DNA of 13,350 nt from Acidimicrobiales bacterium. GTDB taxonomy: Bacteria; Actinomycetota; Acidimicrobiia; Acidimicrobiales; Ilumatobacteraceae. The translations under genes were made by a program, and so were the position numbers. The notes under the pieces are model-generated. The model saw only the letters and a list, made by a program, of their open reading frames with translations. It was not told where the DNA came from and made no database searches. Of the stretch, positions 7,209-13,350 are shown one piece after another; within the stretch, counting starts at the first letter, position 1, and every line of letters starts with the position of its first letter. The stretch is from NCBI GenBank assembly GCA_030833305.1, contig JAURHL010000040.1, forward strand, positions 1 to 13,350, given 5' to 3'.

Positions 7209-7617
7209 GCGACTTCGGCACCGCACCACTGTCGTGGTAGTCGACCTCGTGTTCGATGCGACCATCCACGATTCGCAGCCAGCTCATCCCGGGACTCGAC
7301 CATTTCTTGCCCACGTGCTGCTTGCCGAAAACCACGCCCATCTCCTCGGTGATGGTGGCGCTCATCACCCAGGTCACCGCCACGCCGTCGTCGCTGGTCC
7401 AGAACTGTTCGGGCAGCAACACCAGGTCGGGCCATTTGTCGAGTCCCTTCTTGAAGAAGGCACGGATGGCCGGCCATCCGGTGTGCGAACCGCCGACGAT
7501 GTCGTTCAGGACGGCGTGCGGGTGCATCATCGTCTCGGGAGCGTCGGCGTCGCCGCTACTCCACGCGGCGAACAGATCCTTGACGAGTTGGATGCGGGGA
7601 TCGGTGTTCGGACTCAT
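7195..7617 (-). CDS. NTF2-like / SnoaL-like protein, last gene of the five-gene operon
   Basis: 140-residue protein of the NTF2-like superfamily. Recognisable elements are the N-terminal helix VKDLFAAWSSGD (12-23), the strand around WVMSATITEEMG (83-94), and the C-terminal signature MSWLRIVDGRIEHEVDYHD (111-129), typical of SnoaL-like and ketosteroid-isomerase-like proteins. I start at ATG 7617, 11 nt after the phosphotransferase stop; an in-frame GTG at 7632 overlapping that stop is possible. Neither has a clear Shine-Dalgarno, so translation probably depends on coupling. Its 3' end overlaps the convergent P450 gene by 14 bp. It is not closely similar to the other NTF2-like protein in this window. 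Role could be isomerase, cyclase or binding protein. Confidence 0.82.
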   Translation of the reverse strand: MSPNTDPRIQLVKDLFAAWSSGDADAPETMMHPHAVLNDIVGGSHTGWPAIRAFFKKGLDKWPDLVLLPEQFWTSDDGVAVTWVMSATITEEMGVVFGKQHVGKKWSSPGMSWLRIVDGRIEHEVDYHDSGAVPKSLNAQ

Positions 7618-7628
7618 GCCGAATACTG

Positions 7629-8564
7629 TCACACTGCGACGCCGAGTTCGACCAGACGGCGCAGGAAGACACGGTGGACCGCGGTTCCGATGATGGCCAT
7701 GTTCGGCGCCGGATTCGTGCCGTTCTCGTAGAGTGCGCGACACGAGAGATTTGCGCACGACCCCTTGAAATAGTTGAACGCTTCCCAATATCGCCAGACG
7801 TCGGCCCCGATACGAATACCGGTGATGTCGGCCAAGCGCCCGAACCACTCCTCTTTGGGCAATGCGCGCGATCCACGCATCTGGATGCAGAAGACCCAGT
7901 CCTCCAGCGGGTCACCGAGGTGCCCGAACTCCCAGTCGGTGATGGCCGTCACTCGTTCGCCGTCGTGGACGAAGTTGTCCGGCCCGGCATCACCATGAAC
8001 GACGCTCAACCGATCGCCGTCGGGCGCGTTGGACTCGAGCCACTCGGCACTGCGTTCCAGGTGGGCGATCGTCGTCTTGCTCGACGATCGGTAAACGTCG
8101 CGCCATCGCCGAACCTGCTTCATCGTCGCTTCTCGAGCACTCGACACGTTCGATGCCCCGAGCAGATCGCCCAAGGCGCCGGATGTCGGATCGATGCCGT
8201 GCATCGCGTGCAACACGCCGATGAAGTCGTTCACCGGCGACGGTGCGTCGGGCACGTGAGACACGTACTCCATCACGAAGAACCGTCGTCCGATGATCGC
8301 ACCCGTCTCGTCGACGGCCAACACGCGCGCCACCGGAACACCGTGAGCGTGCAGGGCGGTCATCAATCGTGACTCCAGGACCCCGTCGGTTCCGAACACT
8401 CCACCCTGTTCGATGCGCACCACCACGCGCTCTCCGGTGGTCGACGTGGCGATCACCATCTCCCGGGAATGTCCCTCGCTGATGCGGCGAAACGACTCGA
8501 CGGCCGGCCAACCCAAGGTGGCGGACAACCAGTCGGAGAGAGCATCGGACTCGGTCGGGTTCAT
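7629..8564 (-). CDS. APH-family phosphotransferase, ACAD10/LvaA-like
   Basis: 311-residue small-molecule kinase of the aminoglycoside phosphotransferase/choline kinase fold (PF01636 type). The catalytic loop VVHGDAGPDN is at 188-197 (Asp192, Asn197). The metal-binding Asp210 lies in ITDWEFGHLGDPLEDW (208-223), a form typical of the kinase domain of ACAD10/11 and of bacterial LvaA rather than of drug-resistance APHs. The N-lobe strand VVVRIE has Arg50 near the usual ATP-binding lysine. ATG 8564 overlaps the stop of the 83-residue gene by 4 nt (ATGA), with no independent Shine-Dalgarno. LvaA with LvaB phosphorylates 4-hydroxyvaleryl-CoA, so a 4-hydroxyacyl-CoA kinase role is a reasoned hypothesis. 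Antibiotic resistance is unlikely in this context. Confidence 0.9.
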   Translation of the reverse strand: MNPTESDALSDWLSATLGWPAVESFRRISEGHSREMVIATSTTGERVVVRIEQGGVFGTDGVLESRLMTALHAHGVPVARVLAVDETGAIIGRRFFVMEYVSHVPDAPSPVNDFIGVLHAMHGIDPTSGALGDLLGASNVSSAREATMKQVRRWRDVYRSSSKTTIAHLERSAEWLESNAPDGDRLSVVHGDAGPDNFVHDGERVTAITDWEFGHLGDPLEDWVFCIQMRGSRALPKEEWFGRLADITGIRIGADVWRYWEAFNYFKGSCANLSCRALYENGTNPAPNMAIIGTAVHRVFLRRLVELGVAV

Positions 8565-8812
8565 GACGGGTTCAATCGCCCACGGAACGCCGACAACACC
8601 CCGCCGTCCGCGGCCAACTTCGCGTCGAGGTCCTCGACTTCCGACGTATCCGCGGCGACCGCGTGGTTCGGATCCACTTGCCGTTCGAGGACCGCGATCA
8701 ACTGCACGACCGTCGTGCGGACCGCCGGATCCTCGATGATGGGAAGAACCGTCGTGCGCAGAACCGCGGCCGTGTTCCGCATCACCACCGCGTCGTCGAA
8801 GTCGGGCGACAT
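8561..8812 (-). CDS. 83-residue helical protein coupled to the phosphotransferase (possible LvaB/DUF6285-like partner)
   Basis: Small acidic, mostly helical cytoplasmic protein with no signal peptide or membrane helix. ATG 8812 shares its A with the stop of the upstream epimerase gene (TGATG) and has GAGG 6 nt upstream; its own stop overlaps the kinase start (ATGA). Residues 11-46 form two predicted helices, AAVLRTTVLPIIED and VVQLIAVLERQV, whose VLP followed by a helix ending in LERQ recalls the core of DUF6285/LvaB-type proteins. That likeness is weak and judged by eye. The tight coupling on both sides and the position beside an LvaA-like kinase support a kinase partner. A reading frame extends upstream to 8911 inside the epimerase gene but lacks support. 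Otherwise hypothetical. Confidence 0.75.
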   Translation of the reverse strand: MSPDFDDAVVMRNTAAVLRTTVLPIIEDPAVRTTVVQLIAVLERQVDPNHAVAADTSEVEDLDAKLAADGGVLSAFRGRLNPS

Positions 8813-9828
8813 CAGTCGCCTCGCAACAGGGCGGCGGCGCGAGCCTCGGCCTCGAAATCCCAACTGGAGCGCCACACCGGATCCGACAACGGACCCTCGA
8901 GGCGATCCCATCCCTGCTTCTTGAACCAGTCGTAGGTGTGTCGGTGACCATCCTCGAAGCCGAGCTCGGGCTCGTATCCCAGCAAGCGACGGGCCTTGTC
9001 CATGCTCAACACCGCGTGATGTCGTGACCCGAAGAGGTGTCCGTACACGCCCGAGGGAAATCCCTCGGGACGGTCATCGGGGACCATCACCACGTCGGCC
9101 TCGACCCCGACGATGGCCGCCAAGGTGGTGACATAGTGCGAGGTGGTGACCGCTTCGGCGGTGGCGTTGAACACCTCGCCCTTGGCCGCGTCGACGCCGA
9201 TCATGTCGACCATCATCCGACACAGGTCGTCGACGTGCCCGTACGAGCCGGTCACCAGACCTCCGTGAGGCAACAGGATCGGGCGCCGCTGGATGAGCCG
9301 CAGGAACATGGGGGTTTCCATGTCGTAGATGTTGTTGCAGGGGCCGTAAATGGCCGCCGGACGGACGACGGTGACCGGGAATCCCGTCGCCCCGTGACGC
9401 GTCAGCATCGCGCTCTCGGCCATGGCCTTGAATCCGCCGTACGAGCGCGGACCGCTGCGATCGATGTCGAGTTCCTCGTGCCACGGGAAAACCCCGAGTT
9501 GCGACTGGTCGTAGGCCATGATCGACGACACGTAGACGTAGTGACCCACCGAACCGTCGACCAGATCGAGCAGACCGGCGATGTCGCCGCCCCCGGCGAC
9601 CATCACGAAACCGGACACGTCGAAGATCGCGTCCCACTCGCGGCCCGCCAGGACCCGCGACATCGCTTCCGAGTCGGTGCGATCGGCCACCAGATGTTCG
9701 ACCCCGGCGGGCAGAGCGGTCGGCGTGACCCCTCGATTCAGGACCGCCACCTGGTGTCCTTCGGCCACCAATCGTTCGACCAGGCGACGGCCGACGAAAA
9801 CGGAGCCCCCGAGCACCAGTGCGCGCAT
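8812..9828 (-). CDS. NAD-dependent epimerase/dehydratase family protein (extended/atypical SDR)
   Basis: 338-residue oxidoreductase with an N-terminal Rossmann fold. The nucleotide motif GGSVFVG (7-13) and the following LVERLVAEGHQVAVLNRG (16-33) are typical of NAD(P)-dependent sugar epimerase-like and 3-beta-hydroxysteroid-dehydrogenase-like SDRs. The catalytic set is Ser101/Ser102 in YVSSIMAY, with Tyr130 and Lys134 in SYGGFK; VVRPAAIYGP (154-163) is the conserved substrate-side loop. I start at ATG 9828, which overlaps the preceding stop (TGATG) and has GAGG about 7-10 nt upstream; a longer frame to 9936 would start inside the upstream gene. It could act on a hydroxyl/keto group of a sugar, steroid or terpenoid; the substrate is not readable. 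Residues 305-338 form an aromatic, charged tail. Confidence 0.9.
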   Translation of the reverse strand: MRALVLGGSVFVGRRLVERLVAEGHQVAVLNRGVTPTALPAGVEHLVADRTDSEAMSRVLAGREWDAIFDVSGFVMVAGGGDIAGLLDLVDGSVGHYVYVSSIMAYDQSQLGVFPWHEELDIDRSGPRSYGGFKAMAESAMLTRHGATGFPVTVVRPAAIYGPCNNIYDMETPMFLRLIQRRPILLPHGGLVTGSYGHVDDLCRMMVDMIGVDAAKGEVFNATAEAVTTSHYVTTLAAIVGVEADVVMVPDDRPEGFPSGVYGHLFGSRHHAVLSMDKARRLLGYEPELGFEDGHRHTYDWFKKQGWDRLEGPLSDPVWRSSWDFEAEARAAALLRGD

Positions 9829-10970
9829 CAGAGGCCCTCGTACGGCCCGAGCACCACCGATTCCAGGTGTCCCGTTCCGGAGTCTCGAGCGTCGGCCAGA
9901 TTCGTGCAACGACCCCAGGCCTCGGCGTAATGCCAACGATTGAGATCGGTGGGCTTGGGAGTGACGATCGACGTGACGCGGTCGATCTCCCAGACCTCGC
10001 CCTCGTGATGAAGGTCGCCGCGATACACACCTCGGCCCAACGCGTCGTCGAAACCGTTGTGATAGCCGCCGCCCTGCAGATACAACGGATAGGAGATCGG
10101 CTCGCTGCGATAGGACTCCACCACCCCGTCGGGTCGGGTGAGGTGCACGACGGACGACTTCAGCCGACGGGAGTTGCGGCCGTCGACCTTCACGAACTCC
10201 ACCTCGTAGTCGAGCGACGTGTAGGCGAAGGACTCCCGGGGGTCACCGTAGGGATACACGCAACGCGTCTCGAGCTTCGTGTAGGGCGCTTTCGCGCCCG
10301 CGTGGTGGAACTGCCAGAAGATGCAACGATCCGGCATGCGATACCAACACCACTGACGCAACCCGGGGGGCGCCGTGTGAACGGGCGGCGGAGCGATCAC
10401 GTTGGTGCGCGGTCCACCGGTCTGGTTGCCGATCCCCCACGAGTGATCGCGCACGCCGGTCCAGTCGTTCACTTCGATGCGCTCGCCACCCACCTCGATC
10501 CAACCGTTCACCCTCATCACCTGGTCGTAGTTCGAGCGATCGCTGTGCAATCGACCGTTGACGTAGACCTGAACGTGGTCCTCGTTGTAGGGAGCATGAA
10601 CCCCCTCCCACGACAGGTCGTACGCCTGGCCGTGTTCGTTGGCGGCACAGACGGTGCGCAAGGTGCGCAGTCCCTCGACGATCTCGACCGACATCGGTCC
10701 GACGGCGATGTCGTCGATGGCCGGACGAAGACGACGGGACCAACGCATGTTGTGTTGCCGACCGTCGAGGGCCGTGCAGACGAATCCGTCGATGACGTCG
10801 TTGTTGATGTGCAGACGCAATCCCATGAACCACGCCACCCGGCCGGCGTCGTCGCCCATGGTGAAGTAGAAACCGTCGCTCCAGTGCTGCGACCCGTCCA
10901 CCACGGTGTCGAACGTGTTGCCGATCTGATGACGGGGGAACTCGTCGAATCTGGTCAGTTCGCGCCCCAC
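9828..10970 (-). CDS. AttH/lipocalin-like protein of unknown function (DUF7064/7065-like)
   Basis: 380-residue, tryptophan- and tyrosine-rich, strand-rich protein without signal peptide or membrane helix. The motif GVRDHSWG (172-179) is the hallmark of AttH-like and carotenoid 1,2-hydratase-like double lipocalin proteins. The N-terminal part (QHWSDGFYFTMGDD, 28-41) resembles their first barrel strands. These proteins often lie beside oxygenase and CoA-ester genes in degraders, but a reaction is seldom known; a hydrophobic-ligand hydratase, isomerase or binder is possible. GTG 10970 is the only near start candidate. It has AGGG 8 nt upstream, and a TAGGGT box 7 nt upstream could instead give a leaderless message. 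First gene of the five-gene minus-strand operon. Family placement is by motif recall, not by search. Confidence 0.75.
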   Translation of the reverse strand: MGRELTRFDEFPRHQIGNTFDTVVDGSQHWSDGFYFTMGDDAGRVAWFMGLRLHINNDVIDGFVCTALDGRQHNMRWSRRLRPAIDDIAVGPMSVEIVEGLRTLRTVCAANEHGQAYDLSWEGVHAPYNEDHVQVYVNGRLHSDRSNYDQVMRVNGWIEVGGERIEVNDWTGVRDHSWGIGNQTGGPRTNVIAPPPVHTAPPGLRQWCWYRMPDRCIFWQFHHAGAKAPYTKLETRCVYPYGDPRESFAYTSLDYEVEFVKVDGRNSRRLKSSVVHLTRPDGVVESYRSEPISYPLYLQGGGYHNGFDDALGRGVYRGDLHHEGEVWEIDRVTSIVTPKPTDLNRWHYAEAWGRCTNLADARDSGTGHLESVVLGPYEGL

Positions 10971-10975
10971 GGGGC
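10964..10975. repeat. GC palindrome centred on the start codon of the AttH-like gene
   Basis: GCCCC-AC-GGGGC is a perfect dyad whose centre is the GTG start codon on the minus strand. The two-base centre is too small for an RNA loop, so if functional it would be a DNA operator. Chance is likely in GC-rich DNA. Confidence 0.2.
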
Positions 10976-11020
10976 AAACCCTAGAAGATCGGGTCGATAA
11001 GAATGGTCCTCGGGGATGCA

Positions 11021-11038
11021 CCGACCATCGTCGGTCGG
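11021..11038. promoter_or_regulatory. Dyad in the divergent intergenic region before the SDR operon
   Basis: CCGACC (11021-11026) and GGTCGG (11033-11038) form a 6-bp inverted repeat with a 6-nt centre, 16 nt before ATG 11055. TGGTC at 11004-11008 can alternatively pair with GACCA at 11023-11027, giving two mutually exclusive folds. The 84-bp region separates two divergent operons, so an operator for a shared regulator or a leader hairpin are both possible. No convincing -10/-35 pair was found on either strand. Confidence 0.3.
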
Positions 11039-11054
11039 CCCGCGAGGGGGACAC

Positions 11055-11855
11055 ATGATCGCCGATCACAGCAACACGTCGCTCGACCGAATGTGGTCGT
11101 TGTCGGGTCGTCGCGCCGTCGTCACCGGCGGAGCCAAGGGCATCGGGGCGGCCACGGCCAAGCGTCTCGCCGAAGCCGGCGCTGACGTGATCGTGGCCGA
11201 CATCGACGAGAGCGGAGCGGCGCGGACCGCCGTGGAGATCGCCGGTGCGACCGGGCGCACCGTCATCAGCACCGCGCTCGACATCAGCGACACCGCATCG
11301 ATCGTGGCGGTCACCGATCTGTGCGTCGAGCGTCTCGGCGGTCTCGACATCTGGGTCAACAACGCCGGCATCTACCCCACCACCGGACCGGCGTTGCAGG
11401 CGAGCGACGAGTTCATCGATCGACTCCTCGAGGTGAACGTGCGCGGCTCCTATGCGTGCGCGCGCGAGGCGGCCAAGCGCATGAGCGCCGGTGGCGTCAT
11501 CGTGAACCTCGCCTCCACCACCGGATTCCGGGCCGCTCCCGGCATCAGTGCGTACGTCGTCTCCAAACACGCGGTGGTCGGACTCACGAAGTCTTTGGCG
11601 CTCGAGTTCGGACCGATGAACATCCGCGTGGTCGGCGTCGCGCCCGGACCGATCGACACCCCCGGCGTGCAGGACCAACTCGCACCGCTCAAGGCCGCCG
11701 GCCTCGACGTCGGTGCCCGCATGAGCCAGACGTTGCTCGGTCGCGCCGGGCAGGCCGACGACATCGCCCGCGTGATCCTGTTCCTCGCCAGTGACATGGC
11801 GGCCTGGATCACCGGTGAGGTCGTGGTGGCCGATGCCGGATCGTTGGCGGGCTGA
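11055..11855 (+). CDS. Short-chain dehydrogenase/reductase (classical SDR)
   Basis: 266-residue cytoplasmic oxidoreductase interconverting an alcohol and a ketone. The cofactor motif TGGAKGIG is at 24-31, and acidic residues Asp49/Asp51 at the end of the second strand indicate NAD(H) over NADP(H). NNAG is at 102-105. The catalytic triad is Ser154 (NLAST), Tyr167 and Lys171 (YVVSK), and PGPIDTPG (197-204) is the usual substrate-loop start. I start at ATG 11055 because GAGGGGG lies 4 nt upstream; ATG 11016 in frame would add 13 residues with no supporting site. First gene of a plus-strand operon: the kinase gene starts 2 nt after its stop. Substrate unknown; a hydroxyl introduced by one of the oxygenases nearby is a plausible target. 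Confidence 0.95.
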   Translation: MIADHSNTSLDRMWSLSGRRAVVTGGAKGIGAATAKRLAEAGADVIVADIDESGAARTAVEIAGATGRTVISTALDISDTASIVAVTDLCVERLGGLDIWVNNAGIYPTTGPALQASDEFIDRLLEVNVRGSYACAREAAKRMSAGGVIVNLASTTGFRAAPGISAYVVSKHAVVGLTKSLALEFGPMNIRVVGVAPGPIDTPGVQDQLAPLKAAGLDVGARMSQTLLGRAGQADDIARVILFLASDMAAWITGEVVVADAGSLAG

Positions 11856-11857
11856 CC

Positions 11858-12955
11858 GTGTCCACGCGCCCACCGATACCCACCACCGCCGATCACCTCA
11901 CCGCCGATTGGCTGAACCGGGCCTTCGACGGGTCCGTCGCCGAGATCGTCGACGTGCGGGCCGAGCGCCTGGGCGAGGGTGTCGGCCTGCTGGGCGAGGT
12001 CACCCGATTGCACCTGCGCTACCGCGACGGCTCCGAGGGTCCGCGACCGACCACCATGATCGCCAAGTGCCAAGCGGCGGCTCCCGGCAACGTGTTCATG
12101 TCCCAAGCCATGGGTTTCTACGAACGCGAATCGAACTTCTATTCGCGGTTCTCGCGGACCATCAATCTTCGCGTTCCCTACTGCCACTACACCGACGTCG
12201 ACCCCACCGGGGCTCCGTACATCGTTCTCATCGAAGAGATCACCGGGGCGCGCATGGTCGACCAGATCGTCGGAGCCGGATACGACGACAGTGCCGCCAT
12301 CCTCGACCAGGCCGTCACCTTGCACTCCACGTTCTGGGACAACGAACTGCTGCGATCGCTCCAGTGGCTGCCTCCCATGAACAATCCGCTCTACCGTGCG
12401 GCCCGCGAGATGGCCGAACCCAAGTTGGAGTCGTTCATCGACACCTGGACCGGCATCGTGCCCGATCGCACGCTCCCCTGGATGCGGCAGCTGACACCCA
12501 AATACCCCGACATGGTCGATTGGTGGGTGGACCAGGGCAAGGCCACGTTCGTGCACATGGACTTCCGCGCCGACAACTTCCTCTTCGGCGGATCGGCCGG
12601 AGCGGGCACGGTCACCGTGCTCGACTGGCAACTGAGCGCCCGTCACGTCGGCATGTGGGACGTGGCCAACTTCCTCGGTCAGTCCGTCACCATCGCGAAC
12701 CGCCGTGACTGGGAGGCCGATCTGGTGCGCCGGTACTACGACGGCCTACTCGCCGCCGGCGTCACCGACTACACCTGGGATCGCTGCTGGCGCGACTACC
12801 GGTACTGCTTGTTCCATCAGGCGTGGTCGCAGGTGGCCGTCAGCGACATCGACCCGGGCAACGATCGTGGACGGCGGTTGCTGCACGAGATGATCACACG
12901 GGCCTTCGCCGCCGTCGACGACAACGACTGCGACGATCTTCTCGGGGAGTTCTGA
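11858..12955 (+). CDS. Ecdysteroid kinase-like / APH-fold phosphotransferase
   Basis: 365-residue small-molecule kinase. The N-lobe carries a glycine-rich turn GEGVGLLGEVTR (39-50), the lysine of MIAK at 70, and the helix acidic residues of FYERE (87-91). The catalytic loop VHMDFRADN has His233, Asp235 and Asn240; the metal-binding Asp256 is in VLDWQLS. The pattern and size fit the EcKL/DUF1679-type branch of the choline kinase-APH group. Insect members phosphorylate ecdysteroids; bacterial members in catabolic clusters mostly lack an assigned substrate. GTG 11858 is 2 nt after the SDR stop, and the Rieske gene starts 2 nt after this stop, so the three are very likely cotranscribed and coupled. 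Phosphorylation of a hydroxylated intermediate is inferred. It is a different subfamily from the kinase at 7629-8564. Confidence 0.88.
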   Translation: MSTRPPIPTTADHLTADWLNRAFDGSVAEIVDVRAERLGEGVGLLGEVTRLHLRYRDGSEGPRPTTMIAKCQAAAPGNVFMSQAMGFYERESNFYSRFSRTINLRVPYCHYTDVDPTGAPYIVLIEEITGARMVDQIVGAGYDDSAAILDQAVTLHSTFWDNELLRSLQWLPPMNNPLYRAAREMAEPKLESFIDTWTGIVPDRTLPWMRQLTPKYPDMVDWWVDQGKATFVHMDFRADNFLFGGSAGAGTVTVLDWQLSARHVGMWDVANFLGQSVTIANRRDWEADLVRRYYDGLLAAGVTDYTWDRCWRDYRYCLFHQAWSQVAVSDIDPGNDRGRRLLHEMITRAFAAVDDNDCDDLLGEF

Positions 12956-12957
12956 GC

Positions 12958-13350
12958 GTGAACCCCGAGCTCGTCGACCGACTCACCCGGGAGATGCGTT
13001 ACGAGTACTCGCGCACGGCACCGCCGGCGGGATTCCCGCGGTTTCCGGACATCCCGGTCGGCCGCTTCGTGAGCGACGAGTTCTGGGATCTCGAGCGCCG
13101 CCATCTGTGGACCAAGGTCTGGGTCATCGCCGGTCGCTCCGAGGACGCCCCCAACCCGGGCGACTTCTTCACCTTCGACGACCTCGGATCACCGATGGGT
13201 CTCGTGCGCGGCAACGACGGCGAGCTACGCGCGTTCTACAACACCTGTCAGCACCGGGGCGCGCCGGTCGTGCGCGACGCCAAAGGTTCGGCTCGGCTAC
13301 TGCGTTGCCAGTACCACTCGTGGTCCTACGACATCGACGACGGCCACCTC
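12958..13350 (+). CDS. Rieske non-haem iron oxygenase, alpha subunit (cut by right edge)
   Basis: The first 131 residues of an aromatic-ring-hydroxylating or related Rieske oxygenase. The [2Fe-2S] ligands are complete: Cys97-x-His99, 17 residues, then Cys117-x2-His120 (CQHRG and CQYHSW). The preceding region (IPVGRFVSDEFWDLERRHLWTKVWVIAGR, residues 32-60, not all conserved) is the usual alpha-subunit N-terminus. The catalytic iron domain lies beyond the window. GTG 12958 is 2 nt after the kinase stop, with GGAG 8 nt upstream. It needs electron-transfer partners not visible here. It could hydroxylate an arene, demethylate, or oxidise a steroid or terpenoid; the catalytic domain would be needed to decide. 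Confidence 0.94.
   Translation, partial: MNPELVDRLTREMRYEYSRTAPPAGFPRFPDIPVGRFVSDEFWDLERRHLWTKVWVIAGRSEDAPNPGDFFTFDDLGSPMGLVRGNDGELRAFYNTCQHRGAPVVRDAKGSARLLRCQYHSWSYDIDDGHL

Noticed and set aside
7629..8564. Aminoglycoside resistance gene
   Set aside because: The APH fold alone does not imply drug resistance. The metal loop matches ACAD10/LvaA-like kinases and the neighbours are catabolic.
8565..8951. Upstream extension of the kinase reading frame
   Set aside because: It lies inside the 83-residue and epimerase genes. The ATGA overlap at 8564 and the start of homology support the short form.
10978..10998. Firm promoter call for either divergent operon (TAGGGT on minus, ATAAGAAT on plus)
   Set aside because: Only -10-like boxes were seen, with no convincing -35 at proper spacing, so no promoter feature was listed.
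10971..11873. Upstream extension of the AttH-like reading frame to a 681-residue protein
   Set aside because: The added 301 residues are antisense to the SDR gene and carry no motif. GTG 10970 gives the domain start directly.

Overview
The window comes from a high-GC, densely coded bacterial chromosome. Frequent GTG starts, stop/start overlaps such as TGATG and ATGA, and the gene families present (branched-chain-amino-acid-type ABC importers, P450, Rieske oxygenase, crotonase, short-chain dehydrogenases, APH-type kinases) suggest an actinomycete, perhaps of the Acidimicrobiia. The lineage is an inference from gene style, since no rRNA or marker gene is present.

Layout, left to right. (1) On the minus strand, a lipoprotein substrate-binding protein (1475-2866) is followed by a permease that runs off the left edge (1-1317) and appears to be a LivH-LivM fusion. 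Two stem-loops lie between them. (2) Upstream on the same strand is a tight set of an NTF2-like protein (5372-5860), an acyl-CoA synthetase (3824-5362) and an enoyl-CoA hydratase-family protein (2976-3818), separated from the transporter by a likely promoter. (3) A cytochrome P450 (5919-7208) is divergent from that set on the plus strand, and its ribosome binding site lies inside a hairpin. (4) A five-gene minus-strand operon (10970 down to 7195) encodes an AttH/lipocalin-like protein, an NAD-dependent epimerase-type SDR, an 83-residue helical protein, an APH-family phosphotransferase and a second NTF2-like protein; its last gene overlaps the P450 gene tail to tail. (5) Divergent on the plus strand are a classical SDR (11055-11855), an ecdysteroid-kinase-like phosphotransferase (11858-12955) and a Rieske oxygenase cut by the right edge (from 12958).

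Together this looks like an accessory catabolic cluster for a hydrophobic or carboxylic substrate: uptake, CoA activation, oxidation by P450, Rieske and SDR enzymes, hydration or isomerisation by crotonase and NTF2 folds, and phosphorylation by two kinases. The most interesting point is the translationally coupled small helical protein plus ACAD10/LvaA-like kinase. It resembles the LvaB-LvaA pair that phosphorylates 4-hydroxyacyl-CoA in levulinate catabolism. The true substrate cannot be read from the sequence. No transcription factor, transporter ATPase, mobile element, tRNA or CRISPR array was seen, and there is no gene-free stretch above 300 bases.
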